DNA from: Saprospiraceae bacterium
GTDB lineage: Bacteria > Bacteroidota > Bacteroidia > Chitinophagales > Saprospiraceae
Direction: 5' to 3'
Length of the DNA: 50,397 bases
Assembly (NCBI GenBank): GCA_020628475.1
Contig: JAHDFB010000019.1
Span: forward strand, 1 to 50,397
Each line of letters begins with the position of its first letter. Positions within the stretch are counted from its first letter, which is position 1. Shown here in pieces: positions 1 to 8,209 of the stretch. A program made the translations under genes and the position numbers. The notes under the pieces are model-generated. The model did no database searches. It saw nothing but the letters and a program-made list of their open reading frames with translations, and was not told where the DNA came from.

Positions 1-81
1 ATCACGCCTACGGCGAGACAAGCCCTCCGAGTTCCTATCGCAATAAAAATCAAAGATTAGCGCAACTAGAAAAAGATACTT
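1..81. other. Leading 81 bases, possible tail of an upstream gene
   Basis: The window starts inside an unresolved segment whose first 40 bases are more GC-rich than what follows. Frame 1 is open from the edge to a TAG at 58-60. Frame 3 is open to a TGA at 141-143 and would overlap the next gene by about 60 bases. Frame 2 closes at 44-46. None of the short peptides is recognisable, so I cannot say whether this is the end of a coding region or intergenic DNA. Confidence 0.25.
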
Positions 82-765
82 ATGAATCCAGAGCTAGACC
101 AAGCAGGTGTAAAAATCATAGAAGATGTTTACTCCAGTCCTGAAATCAATGAAATTCTAGAGTTCATCAAATCCAAAGGGATTAAACAACAGTATGGATT
201 AAGAGCTTTTTTATTCAATCATCCAGATGTAGCCCAAAAGCTATTCACCGATAAACTGATCGCCATCATTCAACAAATTTCGCCGAATTGTAACAAATCG
301 ATCAAATCCATTTATTTCGATAAACCTCCTTCCTCAAATTGGATGGTCAACTGGCACCAAGACTTGACGATCAATTTAATCAACAAAAAAGAACATGAAG
401 GATTCAAGAACTGGCGTGTCCAAGATCAAAGAACCATCGTTCAAGCCCCTAGAAAAATACTCGAAAATATCTTTACAATCCGAATTCATTTAGATGATTG
501 CACCTCTGAAAATGGGGCCTTGAGAGTGATCCAGGGATCTCATAAAAATGGGGTCGTCAATATCAAAGAATGGGCAAAAAATAAACGGAAACCTGAGCGG
601 ATTTGCGAAGTCAAAAGAGGCGGAATTCTAATCATGAAGCCATTAATTCTTCATGCCTCAAGAAGAACCGAAAATCAAAAAAATCGTCGTGTTATCCATA
701 TAGAATTTACCGACATGGAATTACCCGAAGGTTTAAATTGGAAAGAAAAAATCCAATTTTTATAA
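82..765 (+). CDS. Phytanoyl-CoA dioxygenase (PhyH) family protein
   Basis: 227 aa, probably a cytosolic non-haem Fe(II)/2-oxoglutarate-dependent oxygenase. The jelly-roll metal triad is visible: His92 and Asp94 in NWHQDLT, then His191 in LILHASRRT. Arg202 or Arg203 in NRRVIHIEF fits the residue that binds 2-oxoglutarate. The stretch SENGALRVIQGSHKNG (about 142-157) is the typical PhyH strand-turn before the distal His. The substrate cannot be read from sequence; the family covers phytanoyl-CoA, ectoine and many small-molecule hydroxylases. The ATG at 82 is the first in frame and has no clear ribosome binding site, as is common in Bacteroidota. It converges with the following minus-strand gene, with 5 bases between stops. 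Confidence 0.85.
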   Translation: MNPELDQAGVKIIEDVYSSPEINEILEFIKSKGIKQQYGLRAFLFNHPDVAQKLFTDKLIAIIQQISPNCNKSIKSIYFDKPPSSNWMVNWHQDLTINLINKKEHEGFKNWRVQDQRTIVQAPRKILENIFTIRIHLDDCTSENGALRVIQGSHKNGVVNIKEWAKNKRKPERICEVKRGGILIMKPLILHASRRTENQKNRRVIHIEFTDMELPEGLNWKEKIQFL

Positions 766-770
766 GTTGA

Positions 771-1739
771 TCAGTACAAATACCTCCAAAACTTCGTCAA
801 AAACTCAATGTTGTCAAATTGTTCCATTTCTTGTTGGGAGAGTAAACCGATCTTTTTTCTTTTCATATCAATGGCGTTCGTATCTCCCTTGGTTTGATTA
901 AATCGAACATGATAATATCCATCATTTTCATACAGCCCTTGTCCATATTCCGCTTCATAATCGCTAATCGTTGCAAAATGTTCATTAAACAGCTCTCCGC
1001 TTAAAACGGCTTCTTTTAAAACGTTTGAAACACTTGGATTTGCCCGACTGTAATGATGCAATAGAATAACGATCGGCAAACCACAGGAATATCGATCTCC
1101 GGATAGGTTTTCATGAATGGAAGCATCATCAATACCGATCAAACGTTCACCAGGAAATCCATACTTTTCCGTGATCTCGAGAATGCGATTCACTTGTTCA
1201 CGATTCAATGCTTCCCATTCCACAGCAATTACCGAACGAAAAAGTAAATTGTACCATCGATAATACCGTTTCCGAATGGCCTGATCTTCTAAAAACATCT
1301 GCTCTATCTCCTTTCGAATATCCTGATTGATCGATTCTAAATACTCCCTTCTTAAGGCAGGGTATCTTCTCGTAAAAAAAGTCCAAGATTCAGATGCACG
1401 AAAAAACTCAAAATCTGGATGGCTTTCAAAATAAGCTAATTCTACGCCTCTTTGGACACATACTATGGAAAAGTATAAGGTCTGCCTTTCATCCTGAACA
1501 TAAGCTGCTAATTCAGCAGCGTTGATGCCATCTCTTGCAAATTCAAACGAATGATTCAAAAAGCTGAGCTTATACCATTTGATCGCGTTTTCATAATCCT
1601 CTTCGACCATATACATACGGGCCTTATTGATGCCTTCGTAATATTTTATAAAATCCAGATTAAACATATTACTGTCACTACTACTTTGACTAGAAATTGT
1701 AAAAAGATGAAGTAGTATAGCCAGGCAAGTAAAAATCAT
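771..1739 (-). CDS. Exported protein of unknown function, DUF6624-like C-terminal half
   Basis: 322 aa. Residues 1-18 form a hydrophobic stretch like a signal peptide (MIFTCLAILLHLFTISSQ), so it is probably exported. Residues 30-100 look like one or two TPR-type helical pairs. The second half, with EDQAIRKRY, then EKYGFPGERLIG, then VILLHHYSRANPS, resembles the layout of DUF6624 proteins (a Glu-Asp-Gln-x-x-Arg segment, a Gly-Phe-Pro turn and a late His helix). That assignment is from memory of the pattern and not certain. There are no catalytic motifs to support an enzyme function. It diverges from the next gene across 172 bases of AT-rich DNA. Confidence 0.7.
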   Translation of the reverse strand: MIFTCLAILLHLFTISSQSSSDSNMFNLDFIKYYEGINKARMYMVEEDYENAIKWYKLSFLNHSFEFARDGINAAELAAYVQDERQTLYFSIVCVQRGVELAYFESHPDFEFFRASESWTFFTRRYPALRREYLESINQDIRKEIEQMFLEDQAIRKRYYRWYNLLFRSVIAVEWEALNREQVNRILEITEKYGFPGERLIGIDDASIHENLSGDRYSCGLPIVILLHHYSRANPSVSNVLKEAVLSGELFNEHFATISDYEAEYGQGLYENDGYYHVRFNQTKGDTNAIDMKRKKIGLLSQQEMEQFDNIEFLTKFWRYLY

Positions 1740-1911
1740 ACAATAGAATTAGAAAAGAATGAACGTTTAAAACGAGCACAGAATGTAAACGCACCATACC
1801 CGCTTTTCGTTTCTTGGAGCAGGCTTAATTACGTTTCACTAAAATAAACCATGAAATAATTTGTAAATGCAAATTATATTACAGATTTTTGTAATATATA
1901 ATTATCTCATT

Positions 1912-2634
1912 ATGGACTTGCTAAATAATTCTACCAAATATCAAAAGTATTTGGATCGTATTAACGAGTACAAAAAAATAGCCGATAAAAATCAAGCATT
2001 TTCCTCGATAAAAGGAAGGGTGGAAAACCTATCTCAAGATCTAAAGTCTAAAAAAGATCGTGACTTTTATCGTCATATTCATCTGGGATTATTAGTTCTA
2101 AGCATTTTGGTAGCAGCTTGTTGTCTATATTTTAATAGGTATTTTTCAGCGACCTTATTACTGGCAGGTGCCTTAGCCTCTAAATATTTGTATACGCACA
2201 CCTTGAAGTCTCTTATCAAACACACCTCCGAAGAAAAGGCTATGGAACAAACAGAAAAAGCCTTTGACCTCAAACTGTTCCACCACATGCAATACTTAAA
2301 AAATGGTATTGAATTAAAAAGTGCTCGGATATCAATAGTTCGATATAGCTTCATGGCTATTTTCCCAATCATCCTCGTTTCTATTGTTTCATTGAGCGGA
2401 CTAGCTACATCCGTAAGTACTTTTGTCTTATCAAGTCTAGCTATCCTAATGGCCTGTTTATTCTGGTTTTACTTTTTCAAAGATGATTTAGATGAATTGG
2501 ATTATCAAGAAATGGAATTACAGGAATACATCCATGATTTCATGATCAATCAGCATCAACCAAGCCAAACGAATAAGTCGGGAGAATCGGATGCCGACAT
2601 CAACTCAAAATACGCACAACTTTCAGTTGGGTAA
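1912..2634 (+). CDS. Four-helix integral membrane protein of unknown function
   Basis: 240 aa from the ATG at 1912. The frame stays open to an ATG at 1867, but the extra 15 residues come from very AT-rich DNA and put a second hydrophobic stretch before a soluble coiled region, so I prefer 1912. Two hydrophobic hairpins are visible (about residues 72-110 and 162-205), separated by a charged helix that includes KHTSEEKAMEQTEKAF. The N-terminus is Lys/Glu-rich and the C-terminus is acidic and polar. No family was recognised. Its stop directly abuts the stop of the convergent YkvA-type gene, with no bases between. Confidence 0.65.
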   Translation: MDLLNNSTKYQKYLDRINEYKKIADKNQAFSSIKGRVENLSQDLKSKKDRDFYRHIHLGLLVLSILVAACCLYFNRYFSATLLLAGALASKYLYTHTLKSLIKHTSEEKAMEQTEKAFDLKLFHHMQYLKNGIELKSARISIVRYSFMAIFPIILVSIVSLSGLATSVSTFVLSSLAILMACLFWFYFFKDDLDELDYQEMELQEYIHDFMINQHQPSQTNKSGESDADINSKYAQLSVG

Positions 2635-3030
2635 TTAAATTTTTTGATCTATTTCATGTAAAGATCCTTGATCCAACCGAGGAAACCAGTTGGTCAACTT
2701 GGACTTAGCCTTCGTACGTACTTCATCATTAACGTAACTCGCAATTGTTACCAGTCCAAAACTTAAAATTCCAATATCATCCGTGTAACCAAGTACCGGC
2801 GTGAGATCTGGAATCCCGTCTATGGGGGAAATAAGATAACCTAATGTGCCAAGAATAATATTCTTCGCCCATGTAGGAGTCTCATCTCGTCGAAATGCGA
2901 AATATAACAATAGACCCGTATATACTGTCTTAGACCCAATCGTAGAATAACGCTTGGAAATCAGAGAAAAAAACGAATTCTTTGAAAACTTCTTACCGTA
3001 CTTCGACCATATATTTTTTTCCTTCTTCAT
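2635..3030 (-). CDS. YkvA family (DUF1232) small membrane protein
   Basis: 131 aa. The signature of DUF1232 is clear around residues 63-88: a hydrophobic segment running into YLISPIDGIPDLTPVLGYTD, which matches the family core of SPID-x-IPD followed by a P-V-L-G-x-x-D motif. The N-terminal 25 residues are strongly basic. Proteins of this family are small inner-membrane proteins without an established biochemical function. The gene is transcribed away from the glgA-like operon, so the 265 bases at 3031-3295 must hold both promoters. Confidence 0.88.
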   Translation of the reverse strand: MKKEKNIWSKYGKKFSKNSFFSLISKRYSTIGSKTVYTGLLLYFAFRRDETPTWAKNIILGTLGYLISPIDGIPDLTPVLGYTDDIGILSFGLVTIASYVNDEVRTKAKSKLTNWFPRLDQGSLHEIDQKI

Positions 3031-3159
3031 AGTACTACTTTAACGAAATCTTGACTTGCTTAGTTCCAGATCATCCTACAATCACCTCAATAATACGAAT
3101 AGACCTATGATATACAGTATATTAGGCGTTTTTATGAACAATAAAAGATAAAATTTATT

Positions 3160-3167
3160 TAACTTTG
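3160..3167 (+). promoter_or_regulatory. Bacteroidota-type -7 element upstream of the glgA-like operon
   Basis: TAACTTTG is an exact match to the Bacteroidota primary-sigma -7 consensus TAnnTTTG and is followed by CAGCCC. No good -33 TTTG is present 19-21 bases upstream, which weakens the call. It would leave an untranslated leader of about 120 bases before the ATG at 3296, containing an AGGAGGG run at 3241-3247 that is too far from the start to be its ribosome binding site. Confidence 0.5.
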
Positions 3168-3295
3168 CAGCCCTAAGAGAGGAAGCGTTCTTTAAATTTT
3201 CTATCATAAAACATTCAAGATCACGCTTTTAGACAAATATAGGAGGGATTGGACATAAATATTTCCACAGTTTAGATTTAAATCAATATCAACAT

Positions 3296-4114
3296 ATGAG
3301 CAATAGATTACTATTTGTAACCCAAGAAATGGAACCGTTCACGGTACTTTCAGAGATTTCAAGTGTAGTTCGACAATTAGCACCAGCCATGAAAGACAAA
3401 GGCATGGATATACGAATCCTAATGCCAAGATTCGGAACAATCAATGAACGAAGACATAAATTACACGAAGTAGTAAGACTATCTGGAATGAATATCATTG
3501 TTGATGATGATGATTATCCACTTATTATTAAAGTAGCTACGCTAGCTCCATACAGACTACAAATCTATTTCTTAGACAATGAAGAATTCTTCAAGCGCAA
3601 GAGCATCTTCGTAGATGATGATGAAAAAGCTTTTGATGACAATGCTGATAGAATGGTATTTTTCTGTAAAGGAGTGCTTGAAACATTGAAAAAATTCGGT
3701 TGGGCTCCAGATATTATACACTGTCACGGTTGGATGACATCATTGATTCCGATGTATCTACAAAAGGTATATCAGAATGAACCGATCTTCCAAGATTCTA
3801 AGATTATATACTCTGCTTACGAGCATGAGCTTGATGATGCATTTAACGAAAAGTTTACGAGCAAAGCGACCATCAATGAATTATCTAGCGATGATTTGTC
3901 AGATTTTATTACCGACGGTAAAGTTGATTTGAATAAAGGAGCAATTACTTTTTCTGATTCTGTCATAGTAGGAAGCGAAGAGCTTGCAGACTTCGTTAAA
4001 GACAATGCAGACGATAAGGTAGTGTTAGATTATCAACAAGAAGAACAATTAATAGACGCATATCTAGGTTTGTATAAGAGCTTACTTCAAACAGAGGAAG
4101 AAGAAAGCGAATAA
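3296..4114 (+). CDS. Glycogen/starch synthase-like protein, N-terminal GT5 half only
   Basis: 272 aa. The N-terminal Rossmann domain of GT5 glycogen synthases is recognisable: RLLFVTQEMEPFTVLSEISSVV (here split as MSNRLLFVTQEMEPF then TVLSEISSVV), IRILMPRFG, and DIIHCHGWMTSLIPMYL at about residues 139-155, equivalent to the D-x-x-H-x-H-D-W of GlgA. The expected Lys-x-Gly-Gly is replaced by TVLSEIS. The protein ends in an acidic tail at about half the usual 470-500 residues, with no C-terminal nucleotide-sugar domain. Similar short proteins are known next to glmS in other Bacteroidota, so this is probably a conserved non-catalytic or regulatory form rather than a recent truncation. First gene of an operon with the DUF4270 gene, 16 bases apart. 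Confidence 0.8.
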   Translation: MSNRLLFVTQEMEPFTVLSEISSVVRQLAPAMKDKGMDIRILMPRFGTINERRHKLHEVVRLSGMNIIVDDDDYPLIIKVATLAPYRLQIYFLDNEEFFKRKSIFVDDDEKAFDDNADRMVFFCKGVLETLKKFGWAPDIIHCHGWMTSLIPMYLQKVYQNEPIFQDSKIIYSAYEHELDDAFNEKFTSKATINELSSDDLSDFITDGKVDLNKGAITFSDSVIVGSEELADFVKDNADDKVVLDYQQEEQLIDAYLGLYKSLLQTEEEESE

Positions 4115-4130
4115 TTATTTATCAAGCTTA

Positions 4131-5531
4131 ATGATCATTTTTATGCATTTCAATAAAATATTGAATTCAACCATTATTTGTCTTGGACTAATAGCGCTCC
4201 TTGCATTGACTAATTCTTGTAATGATCCTTCTAAAGTAGGCTCTGAATTAATCGGTCAAGATGGATTTGAAGTGGTATTTAACGACACAGCAAGTCTTAA
4301 CGCTAAAATCATCGAAGGAAACGATAGCATCCAGACAAATGGAGAAAATTTTATTACCTCTGATTTATTTTTAGGAGAATTAGATGATCCATTTTTTGGA
4401 ACAAAGAAATTTGATGCTTATTTTCAAACCTCGATAGGTAGTGTGGCACCTTTCTTTTTTGATCGTAAAAACGAAGAGTTTGCAACCATAGATTCTATAG
4501 TATTGATTCTTCGAATAGATACTACATTCTTTTATGGAGACCTCGGAACTTCACATGAAGTTCAAGTATTCCAAATCGATGAAGAGTTGGATGAAGATAT
4601 GGAACTGTACATTGAAGATGATTTAGATCTGAAGATGGACCCAATCAGTCCAATACAAACAATCACTCCTCGATTTGAAAATTTTGAAGAAAGGTTCAAT
4701 GGAGATTCGAGTATTACGGGTCCTGCAATTCGAGTTGTCCTAAATAATGATTTCGGACAGATGATCATTGATGATTCTACTGCGGTAAAAAAAGACAGCA
4801 GTTTCTTAGCTTTGATAAATGGTATGATGATTACCAGCACGCCAAATAATTCTGGCGTGATCAGTTTGGATCTTGCGGTTACACAACTGAGCGATGTAGG
4901 AAACAAAATGTTGTTATACTACCAAGATACCATGCCAAAAGTATACAGCTTCCCTATCGGAGGTTTGAGGCACCATCAAGTAATTAAGGATATTACTGGA
5001 TCTACCTTGGAATCGGCTATTGATAATGTTACTTTCTCAGATAGTATCATGATGATCGAAGGATTTGGCGTATCCGAAGTAGAAATCGAATTACCGAATG
5101 TTAATTTTGATAACTATGGTAATATATTGGTAAAAAAAGCAGAACTTGAAGTCACTGTTGCTGATTTGGATGGAGACGAAGATATATTTGATCCCATTCA
5201 ATTGTTAGGAATTCAAGTACTGGATGAGAATGGAGAAAAAGTATTGATCCGAGATGCGGTACTTGCAGAAACTGCAGGACAACTATCCAACTATTTTGGT
5301 GGAAATTTGAAAGAAGAGCTGGATGAAAATGATATGGTCATTCGTCGATACTATACCTTCAACATTACCAGTTACTTTATCGACCTAATACAACAAAACA
5401 CCATTGAATCAAACAAAATATACCTTGGTGCATTGGTACCAAGACTTACTCCGGGAAGGGGCACACTTTTCGGACCCGGTCATAGTACATACCCTATGAA
5501 ATTAAATTTGACGTATACAGTGCCAAATTAA
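4131..5531 (+). CDS. DUF4270 family lipoprotein
   Basis: 466 aa. The N-terminus has a hydrophobic signal ending in the lipobox LTNSC (Cys30), so it is a lipoprotein, probably outer-membrane. Residues 31-110 (SKVGSELIGQDGFEVVFNDT and the following acidic stretch) and the C-terminal PRLTPGRGTLFGPGHSTYPMKL fit DUF4270, a Bacteroidota-restricted family of mostly beta-strand proteins without a known function. ATGs at 4131 and 4143 are both possible; neither alters the signal. It lies 12 bases before glmS, an arrangement I know from many Bacteroidota, which suggests an envelope role. Confidence 0.87.
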   Translation: MIIFMHFNKILNSTIICLGLIALLALTNSCNDPSKVGSELIGQDGFEVVFNDTASLNAKIIEGNDSIQTNGENFITSDLFLGELDDPFFGTKKFDAYFQTSIGSVAPFFFDRKNEEFATIDSIVLILRIDTTFFYGDLGTSHEVQVFQIDEELDEDMELYIEDDLDLKMDPISPIQTITPRFENFEERFNGDSSITGPAIRVVLNNDFGQMIIDDSTAVKKDSSFLALINGMMITSTPNNSGVISLDLAVTQLSDVGNKMLLYYQDTMPKVYSFPIGGLRHHQVIKDITGSTLESAIDNVTFSDSIMMIEGFGVSEVEIELPNVNFDNYGNILVKKAELEVTVADLDGDEDIFDPIQLLGIQVLDENGEKVLIRDAVLAETAGQLSNYFGGNLKEELDENDMVIRRYYTFNITSYFIDLIQQNTIESNKIYLGALVPRLTPGRGTLFGPGHSTYPMKLNLTYTVPN

Positions 5532-5543
5532 CTATTGTAATAT

Positions 5544-7382
5544 ATGTGTGGAATTGTTGCCTATCTTGGCGATCAAGAAGCTTACCCTATCATCATCGAA
5601 GGATTACATCGATTAGAGTATAGAGGTTATGACAGTGCGGGAGTCGCATTGTTAAATGGTTCATTAAACATTTATAAGAAAAAAGGAAAAGTTGCCGAAT
5701 TAGAAGCTTTTGCAAAAGATAAAGACTTAAAGGCAACGGTCGGAATCGGCCACACCAGATGGGCTACGCACGGTGAGCCGAATGATATTAATGCACACCC
5801 ACACAGATCCAATGATGGAAGAGTAGCGCTCGTTCATAATGGGATAATTGAAAACCATGGAACATTAAAAAAGGCCTTACAGGAACTTGGTCATACTTTC
5901 GAAAGTGATACGGATACAGAAGTTCTTGCACATTTGATTGAAGAATATTTAAACCGAGATAATTCAGATCTTGAGTCCGCTGTTCGAAAAGCATTAACCA
6001 AGGTAATTGGTGCATTTGCTATCGTGGTGTTAGATCGAGAAAATCCTGATTTCATGGTAGGAGCAAGAAGATCGAGTCCATTGGTAGTTGGTTTAGGTGA
6101 TGAAGAGTTTTTTATTGCCTCAGATGCTACTCCGATCATAAAGTATACGAATAAAGTCATCTATCTTAAAGATGATGAAATCGTGACCATTGATCGTAAA
6201 AATGGCTATGAGGTCACCAATATTGAGAATGAAGTACAGGAAGTCACGATCAAAGAATTGGATCTAAAATTGGAAGAGCTTGAAAAAGGTGGTTATGACC
6301 ACTTTATGCTTAAAGAAATCTTTCAACAGCCAGCAACAATCTTCGAATCCATGCGTGGTAGAATCAACGCGTTGGAAGGCTATGTTCGCGTTGGAGGATT
6401 GGATATGCATCTCAATAAAATCAAAAATGCAGACCGATTTGTCATCGTAGCTTGTGGTACATCTTGGCACTCTGGATTAATTGGAGAATATTTATTCGAA
6501 GAGTTAGCTAGAATCAATGTTGAAGTTGAGTACGCGTCGGAATTTCGATACAGAAATCCAATTATTACGGAAAAAGATGTCGTTATTGCTATTTCTCAAT
6601 CTGGAGAAACTGCAGATACAATGTCTGCCTTGAAATTGGCGAAAGAAAAAGGTGCGCTTATTTATGGAATTGTCAATAATGTGGGTTCTACGATTGCACG
6701 TATGACAGATGCAGGTTCCTATATTCATGCGGGTCCTGAAATTGGAGTAGCTTCTACCAAAGCCTTCACTAGTCAAGTCACCATCTTATCTTTGATGGCA
6801 CTACATCTGGCTTTTGAAAAAGGAACAATTGACAAAGATTATTACAGAAGAATCCTTACTGAACTCGAAAATATACCTCGTAAGGTTGAACAAGTGTTGA
6901 AAGCCGATACCCAAATCAGATATATCGCAGAAGAGATTCAACATGCTAACAACGCCCTTTATTTAGGTCGAGGATATAACTTCCCCGTAGCTTTAGAAGG
7001 TGCGCTTAAACTAAAAGAAATATCGTATGTTCACGCTGAAGGTTATCCAGCTGCCGAAATGAAACACGGCCCGATAGCGCTCATCGATGAAAACATGCCA
7101 GTGGTAGTTATCGCCACGAATGTGAGTGCTTATGAAAAGGTACTTTCGAATATACAAGAAGTAATTGCACGTAAAGGACGTGTTATTGCTATTGTCACAG
7201 AAGGAGATACTGAAATCAAAAAAATTGCGAATTACACGATCGAAATTCCAGCAACAGTGGATCCATTGACACCATTATTATCAGTAATACCGCTACAGTT
7301 ATTAGCTTATCATATCGCTGTACTTCGTGGATGTAATATCGATCAACCACGAAACTTAGCCAAATCAGTAACGGTAGAATAA
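5544..7382 (+). CDS. glmS: Glutamine--fructose-6-phosphate aminotransferase (isomerizing)
   Basis: 612 aa, full length. GlmS makes glucosamine-6-phosphate from fructose-6-phosphate and glutamine in the cytosol, the first committed step towards UDP-GlcNAc for peptidoglycan and LPS. The mature N-terminal nucleophile is the Cys of MCGIVAYLGD. The glutaminase domain shows HRLEYRGYDSAG, GHTRWATHGEP and the HNGIIEN loop. Two SIS domains follow, with SQSGETADT, GVASTKAFT and AAEMKHGPIALI, and the C-terminus is the canonical LAKSVTVE. It sits 12 bases after the DUF4270 gene and 10 bases before the DUF4290 gene. No glmS ribozyme is expected or seen upstream. Confidence 0.98.
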   Translation: MCGIVAYLGDQEAYPIIIEGLHRLEYRGYDSAGVALLNGSLNIYKKKGKVAELEAFAKDKDLKATVGIGHTRWATHGEPNDINAHPHRSNDGRVALVHNGIIENHGTLKKALQELGHTFESDTDTEVLAHLIEEYLNRDNSDLESAVRKALTKVIGAFAIVVLDRENPDFMVGARRSSPLVVGLGDEEFFIASDATPIIKYTNKVIYLKDDEIVTIDRKNGYEVTNIENEVQEVTIKELDLKLEELEKGGYDHFMLKEIFQQPATIFESMRGRINALEGYVRVGGLDMHLNKIKNADRFVIVACGTSWHSGLIGEYLFEELARINVEVEYASEFRYRNPIITEKDVVIAISQSGETADTMSALKLAKEKGALIYGIVNNVGSTIARMTDAGSYIHAGPEIGVASTKAFTSQVTILSLMALHLAFEKGTIDKDYYRRILTELENIPRKVEQVLKADTQIRYIAEEIQHANNALYLGRGYNFPVALEGALKLKEISYVHAEGYPAAEMKHGPIALIDENMPVVVIATNVSAYEKVLSNIQEVIARKGRVIAIVTEGDTEIKKIANYTIEIPATVDPLTPLLSVIPLQLLAYHIAVLRGCNIDQPRNLAKSVTVE

Positions 7383-7392
7383 ACAGTAAAAA

Positions 7393-8049
7393 ATGCAATA
7401 CAATTCAAAAAGAGAAGATCTAATCATTCCAGAATATGGCCGACATGTTCAGCGGATGATTTTACACATAAAATCTGTAGAAGATAAAGACAAGCGTCAA
7501 GAATTGGCCGAAGGAATGGTCAAATTGATGTTACAAATGAGTCCTGCTGAAAGAAAATCGCAAGAATATACAGACAAGATGTGGACGCATATGTTGAAAA
7601 TTGCGGATTACGAATTAGATGTGGAAGTTCCAGAAGGCGTTGAGAAAAACCGACCAATCCAAGTCGAGGCCGAAAAAATAAAGGTTGATTATCCAAAGCC
7701 TGTTAAAAGGTACCGTCACTATGGTCAATACATTCAAGACCTCATTGACAAGGCTCTTGAAATGGAAGAAGGAGAGAAAAAGCAAGAATTTGTACGAATT
7801 ATTGGTTCTTACATGAAAACGGCGTATAAGCAGTGGAACAAAGATCATTACATCAACGATGAATCTGTTCTAGAGGATATAAAGATTATCACGAAAGGAA
7901 AGCTAAGTATTTCGGAAGATGCCTCCTTTGATTATCTCAAACATTCTGGTGGACGTAACGACAAAAAACGTAAGCATAATAACAACCGCAATAACTACAA
8001 AAAAAATAACAAGCATAAACAATACAAGAAGCGAAAATCTTCATATTAA
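7393..8049 (+). CDS. DUF4290 family protein
   Basis: 218 aa, predicted cytosolic. The opening SKREDLIIPEYGRHVQRMI and the repeated YGQYIQDLIDKALEME fit DUF4290, an uncharacterised family found in Bacteroidota. The two related YGxxxQ-x-I segments (about residues 13-20 and 109-116) suggest an internal duplication. The last 40 residues are extremely rich in Lys, Asn and Arg, and look disordered and nucleic-acid-binding. Last gene of the operon, ending 21 bases before a terminator hairpin. No function is established. Confidence 0.88.
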   Translation: MQYNSKREDLIIPEYGRHVQRMILHIKSVEDKDKRQELAEGMVKLMLQMSPAERKSQEYTDKMWTHMLKIADYELDVEVPEGVEKNRPIQVEAEKIKVDYPKPVKRYRHYGQYIQDLIDKALEMEEGEKKQEFVRIIGSYMKTAYKQWNKDHYINDESVLEDIKIITKGKLSISEDASFDYLKHSGGRNDKKRKHNNNRNNYKKNNKHKQYKKRKSSY

Positions 8050-8070
8050 AAATTTATTTAATATCTTTAA

Positions 8071-8094
8071 GGCGCTAGAAATAGCGTCTTTTTT
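8071..8094 (+). terminator. Rho-independent terminator of the glmS operon
   Basis: GGCGCTA, a GAAA loop, TAGCGTC, then a run of six or more T. The seven-base stem includes one G-T wobble and a stable GNRA tetraloop. It lies 21 bases after the DUF4290 stop codon. Confidence 0.9.
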
Positions 8095-8166
8095 ATTTTA
8101 GGCAATATCCTGATCTTCTAAGAAGTTCTATTTCTACCATTCCTATCTAGAATCACGAACCCGTCC

Positions 8167-8183
8167 ATTGGATAAAATCCAAT
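8167..8183. repeat. Perfect 7-bp inverted repeat in the murA leader
   Basis: ATTGGAT, AAA, ATCCAAT, located 27 bases before the murA start codon. It could be a 5'-leader hairpin or an operator half-site pair. There is no T-run on the plus strand, so it is not a terminator. No other copy was noticed. Confidence 0.35.
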
Positions 8184-8209
8184 AGGCCATTATTTCAATT
8201 TTCAATAAA

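Noticed and set aside
3-143. Open frame 3 from the window edge overlapping the PhyH gene
   Set aside because: The 60-base overlap with a well-supported gene and the lack of recognisable motifs make it doubtful; frame 1 is equally possible.
4562-4906. Minus-strand 114-codon frame inside the DUF4270 gene
   Set aside because: Shadow of the real gene in another frame; no motifs, and Ser-rich composition from antisense Asp/Glu codons.
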